Program-made: the position numbers and the translations under genes
Source: Ruegeria conchae
GTDB lineage: Bacteria > Pseudomonadota > Alphaproteobacteria > Rhodobacterales > Rhodobacteraceae
Direction of reading: 5' to 3'
Assembly: GCF_000192475.1 (NCBI RefSeq)
Contig: NZ_AEYW01000006.1
Coordinates: 744,001 to 808,000 of the forward strand
DNA length: 64,000 nucleotides
Shown here: piece after piece, positions 1 to 9,419 of the stretch
Layout: every line of letters starts with the position of its first letter
Numbering within the stretch: position 1 is the first letter of the stretch
Notes under the pieces: generated by a model
What the model saw: the letters and a program-made list of their open reading frames with translations, nothing else
What the model was told of the DNA's origin: nothing
The model's database searches: none

Positions 1-1
1 C

Positions 2-967
2 TGGGCGCGGCAAATGATGGTCGATGGCTGGTACGGTCTGCAATCTTCGGATCGATTGTGCCACGCCGGAGCATTCAACTGGACCTATACTCTGGGTACC
101 GGGTTGATGGACCCGTGGACCATCGGCGCAACGGCACTGATTCCAGAGCCGGGAACGAACATCCGAGATCTGCCCACCCTGCTGACCCAACAACGCGCCA
201 CGATTTTTGCAGCTGCCCCCGGGATCTTTCGGAAGATCATGCAAGGCAATCAGCGACTAGACTTACCTGATCTGCGCCATGGCCTGTGCGCCGGAGAAAA
301 GCTCTCACGTCACCTGCACGACAAGTGGGTGCGGTCCACCGGAACAGAACTATACGAAGCGTATGGCATGTCGGAATGTTCGACCTTTATCTCATCCAGC
401 CCCAGCCACCCGGCGCGCGGTGAGGCGTTGGGTCAGCCGCAACCCGGGCGCCGTGTCGCCATTGTTGGTCCCGATGGCCCGGTCCCGCAGGGACAAGAAG
501 GCACGATTGCAATTCACCGTGACGATCCGGGCCTTATGTTGACTTACCTGAACGCACCCGAAGAGGCCGACGCACGTATCGCTGGGAACTGGTTCCTGAC
601 AGGTGATCAGGGTGCGATGGCCGCAGACGGGCAGATAACTTATATGGGCCGCGATGATGACATGATGAACGCAGGCGGGTACCGGGTTTCCCCGGTCGAA
701 GTTGAGGCTGCCTTGTCGAACCACCCAGGTATCACGCAGGTTGGCGCTGCGTCGGTTGAGGTTAAACAAGACAGCTCGATCATTGTTGCATTCTACACCG
801 GACCCCACGAACTGGACGCGGGGGCTTTGCGCGCCTATGTGTCTGACAAGCTGGCGCGCTACAAACAACCGCGGGCCTTTGTCCATCTGTCCGAACTGCC
901 CACTGGGGGCAACGGCAAACTCCTGCGCCGCGCCCTGCCGGCCTATTTCAAGGCAACGTCCGAATGA
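2..967 (+). CDS. AMP-dependent acyl-CoA synthetase/ligase, C-terminal part (5' partial)
   Basis: The reading frame is open from the first bases of the window, so the N-terminal part of this class I adenylate-forming enzyme lies upstream. The visible ~320 residues carry the family motifs in order: YGMSE (A5, adenine site), a TGD (A7), GRDDDMMNAGGYRVSP (A8 hinge), and NGKLLRR near the C-terminus, whose Lys is the usual catalytic lysine. The family converts a carboxylic acid, ATP and CoA into acyl-CoA, AMP and PPi. The closest feel is the benzoate-CoA ligase/medium-chain group, but the substrate cannot be read. Its stop overlaps the next start by 4 bp (ATGA), so the two genes are co-translated. 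Confidence 0.85.
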   Translation, partial: WARQMMVDGWYGLQSSDRLCHAGAFNWTYTLGTGLMDPWTIGATALIPEPGTNIRDLPTLLTQQRATIFAAAPGIFRKIMQGNQRLDLPDLRHGLCAGEKLSRHLHDKWVRSTGTELYEAYGMSECSTFISSSPSHPARGEALGQPQPGRRVAIVGPDGPVPQGQEGTIAIHRDDPGLMLTYLNAPEEADARIAGNWFLTGDQGAMAADGQITYMGRDDDMMNAGGYRVSPVEVEAALSNHPGITQVGAASVEVKQDSSIIVAFYTGPHELDAGALRAYVSDKLARYKQPRAFVHLSELPTGGNGKLLRRALPAYFKATSE

Positions 968-1623
968 CACAGACCGTTAAGCTCGATATCATGTCCGACC
1001 CGATCTGCCCCTGGTGCTATATCGGCAAGACCCATCTGGACAAGGCGCTGGCCGAAATCCCGAACCATCCGTTTGTGATCGAATGGCATCCGTTTCAGTT
1101 GAACCCGGATATGCCCGATGCAGGGATGGACCGGCGTGAGTATCTGGAGCGTAAGTTTGGCGGAAAAGACGGCGCAGTTCGCGCCTATGCACCGGTGGTC
1201 GAGCACGCCGAGAACGCTGGTCTGAAGATCGATTTCGAGGGCATGAAACGTACACCAAATACGCTGGACGCACACCGCCTGATCCATTGGGCTGGCATAG
1301 AGGGCAAGCAGAACGCCGTGGTCGATGCCCTGTTCAACGCATATTTCGTCGAAGCACGCGACATCGGAGATCGAGAAGTTCTGGCCGATATCGCAGACAG
1401 CGTTGGCATGGACGCGGCAGTCGTGATGAAATTGCTGCAATCGGAATCCGATCGCGAAGACATAAGAACCCGCGACAGCCATTCTCGCGAGATGGGCGTG
1501 AATTCGGTTCCCACTTTCATCGTAGCGAACCAACACGCGGTTCCCGGTGCGCAACCCCCTGAATTATGGGGCAAAGTAATATCCGAGATTATGTCTCAGT
1601 TTGAGGCTTCCTCTGCAGAATAG
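964..1623 (+). CDS. DsbA-family (FrnE-like) thioredoxin-fold oxidoreductase
   Basis: A 219-residue DsbA-like protein with no signal peptide, so cytoplasmic. The redox motif CPWC sits at residues 15-18 right after the first strand, and the cis-proline loop NSVPTF is near residue 183. That combination is typical of FrnE-like proteins and of 2-hydroxychromene-2-carboxylate isomerase relatives. With both cysteines present, a thiol-disulfide oxidoreductase role is more likely than isomerase. It begins inside the stop codon of the acyl-CoA synthetase gene, which suggests a shared metabolic role, but the partner substrate is unknown. Confidence 0.85.
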   Translation: MTQTVKLDIMSDPICPWCYIGKTHLDKALAEIPNHPFVIEWHPFQLNPDMPDAGMDRREYLERKFGGKDGAVRAYAPVVEHAENAGLKIDFEGMKRTPNTLDAHRLIHWAGIEGKQNAVVDALFNAYFVEARDIGDREVLADIADSVGMDAAVVMKLLQSESDREDIRTRDSHSREMGVNSVPTFIVANQHAVPGAQPPELWGKVISEIMSQFEASSAE

Positions 1624-1696
1624 CACAGACCCCTGTGCATTTCTGATCTAGTCCGTTCCTCGGCACCGTGATAGCGCTGCTGGGAAGGAGCTCCCC

Positions 1697-2905
1697 ATGA
1701 CCAATCGCATGTCCCGGGGCGAATTCATTGCGCTGGTCGCGATGATGTTCGCCACGATTGCCTTTTCGATCGACTCAATGCTGCCTGCTCTGCCCGAAAT
1801 CGGTAAAGAGCTTAGCCCCAATGACATGAACAAAGCGCAACTGATTTTGACATCTTTTGTGCTGGGCATGGGCATCGGGACGTTTTTCACGGGCCCGATT
1901 TCGGATGCCGTTGGACGCAAACCGGTTATCTATGGAGGCGTCGCCCTCTATATCCTGGCGTCGGCAGTTGCTTGGGCCAGTTCTTCGCTCGAGCTGGTAT
2001 TGGCTGCGCGGGTTGTCCAAGGCCTCGGCGCTGCTGGCCCGCGTGTTGTGGCGATGGCGATCATTCGGGACCTCTATGCGGGACGCGAGATGGCGCGCAT
2101 CATCTCGATTGCCATGATGATCTTCACGCTGGTTCCGGCCGCAGCACCGCTGCTTGGTGCAGGTGTTATCGCCTTGGTTGGATGGCGCGGGATCTTCGTA
2201 TCCTTCATGCTTTTTGCTTCAATCATCGTAGTTTGGATGGCAACGCGGTTGCCCGAGTCGCTGGCTCCTGAAAATCGCCGCCCCTTTCGACTGCCATTAA
2301 TGATCGCAGCTGTGAAGGAGATGATGACCCATCCCACCGTGCGACTTTCAATCCTTGTGCAGACGTTGTGTATGGGATTGCTGTTTACCATGCTGACAAT
2401 GGTGCAACCGGTTTTTGACGTCATACATGACCGAGCTGAGAGCTTTCCGTTCTGGTTCGGTTTTGTGGCGCTGATCTCGGGCTCGGCCAGTCTGTTGAAT
2501 GCCGCGCTCGTTGTTCGCCTCGGCATGCGCCGGATCGTGACCTGGGCCCTTGGTGCGCAGATCATTATCACCGCATGCGTAATTGTCCTGAACGCGATGC
2601 CATTGTCCGAGGACGCCTCATTCGCGCTGTTCGTGACGTGGCAAACTACCGTATTCTTCATGGCGGGCGTTACCATGGGCAACCTGAACGCCATCGCGAT
2701 GGAACCGATGGGTCATATCGCGGGAATGGCCGCCTCTGTCATTGGGTCGATCGCAACGGTTCTGGCTGCGGCAATCGCCGCACCCGTGGGCTTGCTGTTT
2801 GATGGATCGATTACGCCTTTGACGACAGGGGTGTTGATCATGTGCATTCTGGGCTTCGGCCTGATGCTGCATATGGGTCGGATCGAAAATCGACTGCCTG
2901 CCTGA
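1697..2905 (+). CDS. MFS transporter, Bcr/CflA-type drug efflux family
   Basis: A 402-residue protein with about twelve hydrophobic segments, the usual size for the Bcr/CflA (12-TM DHA1) group of proton-coupled drug exporters. The cytoplasmic loop between helices 2 and 3 has the MFS signature (GPISDAVGRKP, residues ~70-80). A second conserved stretch, RVVQGLGAAGPRVV, matches motif B/C of this subfamily. The ATG is preceded by a good Shine-Dalgarno (GGGAAGGAG) 6 bp upstream. It is separated by 73 bp from the gene before it. The exported compound is not predictable. Confidence 0.85.
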   Translation: MTNRMSRGEFIALVAMMFATIAFSIDSMLPALPEIGKELSPNDMNKAQLILTSFVLGMGIGTFFTGPISDAVGRKPVIYGGVALYILASAVAWASSSLELVLAARVVQGLGAAGPRVVAMAIIRDLYAGREMARIISIAMMIFTLVPAAAPLLGAGVIALVGWRGIFVSFMLFASIIVVWMATRLPESLAPENRRPFRLPLMIAAVKEMMTHPTVRLSILVQTLCMGLLFTMLTMVQPVFDVIHDRAESFPFWFGFVALISGSASLLNAALVVRLGMRRIVTWALGAQIIITACVIVLNAMPLSEDASFALFVTWQTTVFFMAGVTMGNLNAIAMEPMGHIAGMAASVIGSIATVLAAAIAAPVGLLFDGSITPLTTGVLIMCILGFGLMLHMGRIENRLPA

Positions 2906-2962
2906 TCTGTGCAGACCTTCTGAAACGCGTTAAGCTCCTGCCAATTGTTTGGGAGGGGTCTT

Positions 2963-4627
2963 ATGCGCGACTATTATGATCTTGGCACCTATTCCTGTGC
3001 CGTCACCACTGCGTCGGCTGAGGCGCAGCTGTGGTTCGATCGCGGACTGGTCTGGACATATGGCTATAACCATGACGAGGCGGTTGCCTGTTTTCAGAAG
3101 GCCGCAGACGCAGACCCCGACTGCGCCATGGCCCATTGGGGCGTCGCCTATGCGGCGGGGCCGAACTACAACCTGCCATGGGATCTGCGTGACGATCAGG
3201 GACAGACCAAATCACTGGCGATTGCCTATGACGCTACACAAAAAGCTATGGCCCTTCTGGAGATGTGCACACCGGTTGAACAGGCCCTGATCCGTGCGCT
3301 GCCAGCCCGTTACCCACAGCGTGATCCGATTGAGGATATGCACACCTGGGACTACGACTATGCCGACGCAATGCGCGCTGCATTTTCCGAACAGCCCGGC
3401 AATCTGGATCTGCGCACCATCTATGTCGGGGCATTGATGAACCTTACGCCCTGGCAGATGTGGAACCTGAAAACCGGACAACCTGCCGAGGGCGCGGCCA
3501 CGCTTGAGTCGCAAGAGGCATTGGAAACAGCGATGGCCGATGACCCTGATGCGATGTCTCATCCCGGCCTGTTGCATCTCTATGTCCATCTGATGGAGAT
3601 GTCGCCGACCCCGGAAAAGGCTCTGCAAGCGGGGGATATTCTGCGCACGCTGGTTCCGGATGCGGGGCATCTGGTACATATGCCGACGCATATCGACGTG
3701 CAGTGCGGCCATTATCACAACGTCGTCTATTGGAATGAACAGGCCTCGGTCGCTGATTTGAAGTATTATGAGCGCGAAGGCGCGTTCAATATCTACACCG
3801 GCTATCGTCAACACAATTACCATTTTGCAATCTACGGTGCATTATTTCTGGGTCAGATGGAGCCCGCCCTGCGCGCCAATAAAGGCCTGTGGGACACCAC
3901 ACCCGAGGAGATGCTGCGGATCGAAAGCCCGCCCATGGCGGATTATTTCGAAAGTTATATGTCCATGGGTCCGCATATCCTGATCCGCTTTGGGCGTTGG
4001 GAAGAGGCGAAGGCGCTGGACCTACCCGACGATCCGGATCTCTATCGTACGCTCACGGCAACAACGCACTATGCCCGCGCCATCGCCCATGCGGCCACGG
4101 ATGAGGTCGCGCAGGCCGAAGCTGAAGAGCAACTGTTCCTTGCCGCTAAAACCTGCGTGCCCGAAACACGCAGGCTGCACAATAACCGCGTCATCGATCT
4201 TCTTGAAATTGCAGCCGAAATGCTGCGCGGAGAAATCGAATATCGTAAGGGCAACTACGATATCGCATATGCCCATCTGCGTCGGTCGGTCGAGTTGGAC
4301 GACACATTGCCTTATGACGAACCATGGGGCTGGATGCAGCCCACACGCCACGCGCTTGGGGCTTTGTTATTTGAACAGGGCCACGTCGCCGAGGCCGAGG
4401 CCGTCTATCGAGAGGATCTGGGCCTGGCAGGAGCGCTCGGCCGTGCCTCGATCCACCCTGACAATGTCTGGAGCCTTAGAGGGTTACGCGATTGCCTGAA
4501 AGAGCGTGGAGAGGCCATAGAAATCAAACAGATTCAACAACGTCTTGATCTTGCGCTCGCGCGTGCGGACAGGGCTGTTGGTGCATCCTGTTTTTGTGCG
4601 CAAGCTGCGATGCGAGCCGCCGAATGA
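2963..4627 (+). CDS. Tetratricopeptide-repeat protein
   Basis: A 554-residue soluble protein built of TPR-like helical pairs, starting with a first unit at about residues 15-60 (WFDRGLVWTYGYNHDEAVAC). I chose the ATG at 2963 because a strong GGGAGGGG ribosome site lies just before it; an in-frame TTG at 2945 is less likely. Family landmarks are GVAYAAGPNYNLPW near the N-terminus and a His-rich HMPTHIDVQCGHYHN stretch in the middle, resembling the conserved HMPSHI motif of this TPR family. No catalytic domain is visible; such proteins usually serve as protein-interaction scaffolds. It overlaps the following exported protein by 4 bp. Confidence 0.75.
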   Translation: MRDYYDLGTYSCAVTTASAEAQLWFDRGLVWTYGYNHDEAVACFQKAADADPDCAMAHWGVAYAAGPNYNLPWDLRDDQGQTKSLAIAYDATQKAMALLEMCTPVEQALIRALPARYPQRDPIEDMHTWDYDYADAMRAAFSEQPGNLDLRTIYVGALMNLTPWQMWNLKTGQPAEGAATLESQEALETAMADDPDAMSHPGLLHLYVHLMEMSPTPEKALQAGDILRTLVPDAGHLVHMPTHIDVQCGHYHNVVYWNEQASVADLKYYEREGAFNIYTGYRQHNYHFAIYGALFLGQMEPALRANKGLWDTTPEEMLRIESPPMADYFESYMSMGPHILIRFGRWEEAKALDLPDDPDLYRTLTATTHYARAIAHAATDEVAQAEAEEQLFLAAKTCVPETRRLHNNRVIDLLEIAAEMLRGEIEYRKGNYDIAYAHLRRSVELDDTLPYDEPWGWMQPTRHALGALLFEQGHVAEAEAVYREDLGLAGALGRASIHPDNVWSLRGLRDCLKERGEAIEIKQIQQRLDLALARADRAVGASCFCAQAAMRAAE

Positions 4628-5301
4628 ATGCACTGTCATTGGCTCTGGCTTTGGTATTGTGTGGTCCCGCATTCGCACAACGGCAGACATTTCCTCCAGT
4701 GGATCAAGCAGAACAAGACCCCACCCTGCTAAAGTTCAGGTCCGATCTGCTTGCAAAAATCGAGGCGCGCGATACCGAGGCCGTGGTGGCTGCCTCATGT
4801 CCCGATATTTATCTAAGCCATGGCAGCAATGGCGGACCGGACGAATTCCGAATAAACCTAACTGTGCCGCCCGATCAGCTGAGCGAAGAGTTCAGAGACG
4901 AAGCTGACGAACTGCGCGAATCCTATTGGACAGATTTATACGAAACGCTGTCGCAGCCAGGTTACTTTGACGAACAGGGTGAGTTCTGGATGCCAACACA
5001 TTGGCAAATCGCCCTGCCCGCTTCCCTGGATCCGTTCACAGCATATTTCGTGGCCGCTGAACAGGTAACGCTGCGCCAATCCCCCTCGCGCGGTGGCCCG
5101 ATAGTTGGTTTGATCAGCCACGAGGTGGTTATTGTTCCTGACTATCAAACCGATGAAACCTATCAAAAAATTCGACTGACGGATGGAACCACAGGCTACA
5201 TGCACGGCGACTTTCTGACATCAATGGTTGGGTATCGCGCTGCTTTGGTGAAATCCGAAGCGGGCGATTGGCAGCTTTGCACCTTTGTGACCGGGGACTA
5301 G
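4624..5301 (+). CDS. Exported hypothetical protein with SH3-like C-terminal domain
   Basis: A 225-residue protein with a clear Sec signal peptide (MNALSLALALVLCGPAFAQ, cleavage expected after AFA). The start at 4624 overlaps the TPR gene stop (ATGA). Residues ~145-200 resemble a bacterial SH3 domain: VTLRQSPSRGGPIVG followed by YQKIRLTDGTTGYMHGDFL, the pattern of SH3 type 3 repeats that bind cell-wall peptides. The N-terminal 120 residues match no family I recognise. Periplasmic location is inferred. Its stop shares a CTAG palindrome with the stop of the convergent mfd gene, leaving no room for a separate terminator. Confidence 0.65.
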   Translation: MNALSLALALVLCGPAFAQRQTFPPVDQAEQDPTLLKFRSDLLAKIEARDTEAVVAASCPDIYLSHGSNGGPDEFRINLTVPPDQLSEEFRDEADELRESYWTDLYETLSQPGYFDEQGEFWMPTHWQIALPASLDPFTAYFVAAEQVTLRQSPSRGGPIVGLISHEVVIVPDYQTDETYQKIRLTDGTTGYMHGDFLTSMVGYRAALVKSEAGDWQLCTFVTGD

Positions 5302-8300
5302 GCTTTTGCCTTTTTCTTCTCAGCCATCACCTTTTCGGCCAGATCGCGCGCGATCGCAAACGCGCCCTTGATCTTGTCGCTGTCCTTTTTCCAATCGCGC
5401 CGGACAACGATCTTGTTGTCCTTGACCTTGGCCAATCCACGCTGGTTCTGGATGAACTCGACCAACCCCTGAGGGGAAGCGAACTTGTCATTATGGAACT
5501 GGATCGTCGCGCCTTTAGGTCCACCGTCCAGCTTGGCAATCCCTGCCCGTTTACACATCGCCTTGATACGTACGACCAGCATCAGTGTATTCACCTCTTT
5601 CGGCAAAGTGCCAAAACGGTCGATCAATTCAGCAGCGAAGCCTTCCAGCTCGACCTTCGTCGACAATGACGACAGGCGGCGATAGAGACCAAGGCGCACA
5701 TCAAGATCGGGCACGTAATCCTCGGGGATCAGAACCGGGACACCTAGGTTAATCTGCGGGGCCCATTGGTCGTCGGCATCCGACAGCCCTTCCATCTCAC
5801 CGGCTTTAATCTTGGCAATCGCCTCTTCCAGCATCGACTGATAGAGTTCATAGCCTACGTCGCGCATCTGGCCAGACTGCTCTTCACCCAGAAGATTACC
5901 GGCCCCACGAATATCCAAATCCTGTGACGCCAGCGTAAATCCAGCCCCCAGCGTATCCAATGAGCCCAAAACCCGCAGTCGTTTCTCGGCCGTTGCCGTC
6001 AGGCGTGCGCGCGGTTTGGTGGTCAGATAGGCATAAGCGCGGGTTTTCGAACGCCCCACCCGACCCCGGATCTGATAGAGTTGTGCGAGGCCGAACATGT
6101 CCGCCCGATGCACCACCATCGTGTTGGCGGTCGGAATATCCAACCCGCTTTCGACAATCGTGGTCGCCAGTAACACGTCGTACCTGCCGTCGTAGAAGGC
6201 GTTCATCCTGTCATCCAGCTCACCCGCTGCCATCTGCCCATGGGCGACCACATAGGTCAGCTCCGGCAGTTGTTCTTTGAGGAATTCCTCGATCTCGGGC
6301 AGGTCCGAAATACGCGGGACCACATAGAAGCTCTGCCCACCTCGATAATGTTCACGCAGCAGCGCCTCGCGAATGGTGACGGCATCGAACTCGCTGACAT
6401 AGGTACGGATGGCTAGGCGATCGATGGGTGGGGTACCAATGATCGACAGATCGCGCACTCCGGTCAGAGACAGCTGCAGCGTCCGCGGGATCGGCGTTGC
6501 GGTCAGGGTCAGGACGTGTACGTCCGAGCGCAACTGTTTCAACCGTTCTTTGTGACCCACGCCGAAATGCTGTTCCTCGTCGATGATCAACAGACCCAGA
6601 TTGTTGAACCGTATCCCTTTGGCCAACAGCGCATGTGTTCCGATCACGATATCCACAGTGCCCCGTGCCAGCCCGTCGCGGGTTTGTTGCGCCTCCTTTG
6701 CCAACACAAAGCGCGATAATTGCCGAACCTCCAGCGGGAAGCCCCGGAAGCGTTCCTTAAAGGAAGCTGCGTGTTGGCGTGCGAGCAACGTGGTCGGCGC
6801 GACTATGGCGACCTGCACGCCTGACATGGCTGCGACAAAGGCTGCGCGCATGGCGACTTCGGTCTTGCCGAAACCAACATCGCCGCAAATCAGGCGATCC
6901 ATCGGCGCGCCGGAGTGCATGTCCTCCATCACCTCGGAAATGGCACGCAACTGATCGTCGGTCTCTTGATACGGGAAACGCGCGCTGAACTCCTCCCACG
7001 CGTGGGGTGGCGGGTCCATCACCGGGGCCTTGCGCAAAGCACGCTCGGCCGCGATGCGGATCAGCTTGTCCGCCATCTCGCGAATGCGCTCTTTCAGCTT
7101 GGCCTTCTTGGCTTGCCACGCGCCACCGCCCAAACGATCTAGCAGCCCCTCGTCATGGCCGTATTTCGACAGCAACTCAATGTTTTCAACCGGCAGATAG
7201 AGCTTTGACTGTTCCGCATACTCCAGCAGCAGGCATTCATGCGCAGCACCGGCGGCGGTGACGACCTCCATCCCCATGTAGCGACCAATGCCGTGGTCTA
7301 CATGCACCACCAGATCGCCGGGGCTGAGGGATTGGGCCTCGGTCAGAAAGTTCTCGGCCTTGCGGCGTTTCTTGGGTTGGCGGATCAGACGGTCACCCAG
7401 CACGTCCTGCTCAGCGATCACCGTCAAATCAGGCGTTTCAAACCCATGCTCCAATGCCCAAACGGCCAGATGCAACCCGCGCTTCCCAACTCGCGTGCCA
7501 TCGGTCACTGGGATCGCCTCGGCGAGACCTTCGTCCTCGATCAAACCGGTTAGACGCTCACGCGCGCCTTCTGAATAAGAGGCAATGAGGACAGGACCTT
7601 TGTCCATCTTATCGGTGATGTGGCTGGCGAGAGCACCAAATAGGCTGATGCTTTCCTGCTGGCGTTCCGGGGCAAAGTTTCGCCCGATCCGACCACCTGC
7701 ATCAATCACACCCGGTCCGCTGGCCTGCGGCAGCGGGCTGAACTGCAACACTCGCCGGTCGCCAACCGCCTTTTCCCATGCAGCATCGTCCAGATAAAGT
7801 AGCCCAGGAGGCGTCGGCTTATACACAGTATCCATGCGCGAGCGGTTTTCCAGCGCCAGCTTTCGCGTCTCATACTGATCAGCAATCGAATCCCACCGCG
7901 CCAACCGCGCTGGTGTGACCTGATCATCAAGTGAGACTGTCGCGCCCGGCAGGTAATCGAACAGCGTCTCGAGCTTTTCATGAAAGAACGGCAACCAGTG
8001 TTCGATACCCTGATGTTTACGGCCAGCGCTGACGGCCTCATACAGCGGGTCATCCGTGCCCGCTGCGCCAAATTCGATGCGGTAGTTCTGGCGAAATCGG
8101 GTGATGGCGGCTTCGTCCAGAATAACTTCGGACACTGGGGCAAGCTCGACCACATCAAGCTTTTCTGTCGTGCGCTGCGAGACAGGATCGAACCGGCGCG
8201 CGCCATCCAGAACATCTCCGAACAGGTCCAGCCGAACCGGGCCACTTTCGCCCGGTGGAAAGATATCAATGATACCCCCGCGGATCGCATAATCTCCGGG

Positions 8301-8756
8301 CTCCATAACAGTCGGACTTTGGGTGAAGCCCATGCGCACCAGAAAGTTCCTCAGCGCTTCTTCATCTATGCGCTGATCTACGCGGGCGGTAAACGCGGCC
8401 TCGCGTAGAATAGCGCGGGCCGGAACCCGCTGTGTTGCTGCATTAAGCGTGGTCAACAGCACAAACTGCTCTGGCATCTGATGTACTAGTGCGGCCAATG
8501 TCGCCACGCGCGCAGCTGAGATATCCGCATTGGGCGACACACGATCATAAGGCAGGCAATCCCAGCCCGGGAAAACGAACACCGGCATGTGAGGGGCAAA
8601 AAAGGCCAGCGCCGCCCGCATCGCCTCCATCCGTTTGTCATCGCGCGCGACATGACAGACCGGACCACCCGAGCGGACGATCTCATTCAGCACCAGCTGT
8701 GCGTCAAACCCCTCAGGAGCACCGCCGACTGTAACGTGGTTCGGAGCCTTCATCAT
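5298..8756 (-). CDS. mfd: Transcription-repair coupling factor Mfd
   Basis: A 1152-residue Mfd, full family length (~1150). In order there are a UvrB-like N-terminal module (domains 1-3), the RNA-polymerase-interaction domain (DLVVHVDHGIGRYMGME), and the superfamily 2 translocase with Walker A GDVGFGKTE (catalytic Lys 631), the DEEQHFGV box and QIRGRVGRS motif VI, then the C-terminal TRCF domain. Mfd removes RNA polymerase stalled at DNA damage and recruits UvrA. Two ATG codons stand in tandem at the start (8756 and 8753); an AAAGAGG site fits either. It is the last gene of a minus-strand pair with the small membrane protein 15 bp upstream. Confidence 0.97.
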   Translation of the reverse strand: MMKAPNHVTVGGAPEGFDAQLVLNEIVRSGGPVCHVARDDKRMEAMRAALAFFAPHMPVFVFPGWDCLPYDRVSPNADISAARVATLAALVHQMPEQFVLLTTLNAATQRVPARAILREAAFTARVDQRIDEEALRNFLVRMGFTQSPTVMEPGDYAIRGGIIDIFPPGESGPVRLDLFGDVLDGARRFDPVSQRTTEKLDVVELAPVSEVILDEAAITRFRQNYRIEFGAAGTDDPLYEAVSAGRKHQGIEHWLPFFHEKLETLFDYLPGATVSLDDQVTPARLARWDSIADQYETRKLALENRSRMDTVYKPTPPGLLYLDDAAWEKAVGDRRVLQFSPLPQASGPGVIDAGGRIGRNFAPERQQESISLFGALASHITDKMDKGPVLIASYSEGARERLTGLIEDEGLAEAIPVTDGTRVGKRGLHLAVWALEHGFETPDLTVIAEQDVLGDRLIRQPKKRRKAENFLTEAQSLSPGDLVVHVDHGIGRYMGMEVVTAAGAAHECLLLEYAEQSKLYLPVENIELLSKYGHDEGLLDRLGGGAWQAKKAKLKERIREMADKLIRIAAERALRKAPVMDPPPHAWEEFSARFPYQETDDQLRAISEVMEDMHSGAPMDRLICGDVGFGKTEVAMRAAFVAAMSGVQVAIVAPTTLLARQHAASFKERFRGFPLEVRQLSRFVLAKEAQQTRDGLARGTVDIVIGTHALLAKGIRFNNLGLLIIDEEQHFGVGHKERLKQLRSDVHVLTLTATPIPRTLQLSLTGVRDLSIIGTPPIDRLAIRTYVSEFDAVTIREALLREHYRGGQSFYVVPRISDLPEIEEFLKEQLPELTYVVAHGQMAAGELDDRMNAFYDGRYDVLLATTIVESGLDIPTANTMVVHRADMFGLAQLYQIRGRVGRSKTRAYAYLTTKPRARLTATAEKRLRVLGSLDTLGAGFTLASQDLDIRGAGNLLGEEQSGQMRDVGYELYQSMLEEAIAKIKAGEMEGLSDADDQWAPQINLGVPVLIPEDYVPDLDVRLGLYRRLSSLSTKVELEGFAAELIDRFGTLPKEVNTLMLVVRIKAMCKRAGIAKLDGGPKGATIQFHNDKFASPQGLVEFIQNQRGLAKVKDNKIVVRRDWKKDSDKIKGAFAIARDLAEKVMAEKKKAKA

Positions 8757-8771
8757 GCTGCCTCTTTGATA

Positions 8772-9299
8772 TCACCAGCCCAGAACGCCAGCCGTAAAGT
8801 TCTGATACATGCCCCAAAACGAAGTGACCAATATAGAGATCATTCCGATGATCTGAGTATAGACCCGGCACCGGCCCAGATTCTTGGCAACGTTTTCCAA
8901 CGTCAGCTCTTGTTGTCTCATTTTTTTTGCGGTCGATATATTGATGAGCATGACAAAGCACATCGGGCACATCAGCAAGAACACAGCTTGCGCGAATTCA
9001 AGCCCGTAAAAGAAACCCATTGTTGCCAACCCGGTCAGCACGAAACAACAGATCGCAAATATCGCAAGACCAGAAGTCTCGACAATATACAACACGCGAT
9101 TCGTGTTGATCCTGGCAATGTCCAACAAATCCTGTTCTGACTGGCCACCGGAACGGCGCGCTCGTGCCACCAGATCGTGGGGCACGCCAATCGACCAATG
9201 GCTGGCCGAAGACCAAAGAACAGCCAATCCGATCCAATACCACAGATTCGAAAAGCTTCGCATATCGATGATTTCAAATATCGAAGTGTAAATGTCCAA
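8772..9299 (-). CDS. Conserved small membrane protein of Rhodobacterales
   Basis: A 175-residue protein with about four hydrophobic segments (residues ~17-35, 70-90, 97-118, 148-168) and a basic loop (RARRSGGQ). It starts at a TTG (9299) with an AAAGGG site 7 bp upstream. The TTG is preferred to the ATG at 9263 because the N-terminal IFEIIDMRSFSNLWYW segment looks like the conserved start of homologues I recall from roseobacters, some labelled 'component of SufBCD complex' without strong support. I see no Fe-S motif, so I do not endorse that name. Function is unknown; it may be co-transcribed with mfd. Confidence 0.65.
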   Translation of the reverse strand: MDIYTSIFEIIDMRSFSNLWYWIGLAVLWSSASHWSIGVPHDLVARARRSGGQSEQDLLDIARINTNRVLYIVETSGLAIFAICCFVLTGLATMGFFYGLEFAQAVFLLMCPMCFVMLINISTAKKMRQQELTLENVAKNLGRCRVYTQIIGMISILVTSFWGMYQNFTAGVLGW

Positions 9300-9419
9300 G
9301 CGTCTGCCCTTTATTCAACGTCCGCAGGGACCGTCATCGAATGGATGCGTCCATTGTTACCCTTGAGACCACCGGGAATTCATGCCACCCAATGCGCGAT
9401 TGTTCAAGGAGAGTGCGCC

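Noticed and set aside
9177..9419. N-terminal extension of hemB
   Set aside because: In frame but non-homologous, and the AAGGAG ribosome site directs ATG 9420.
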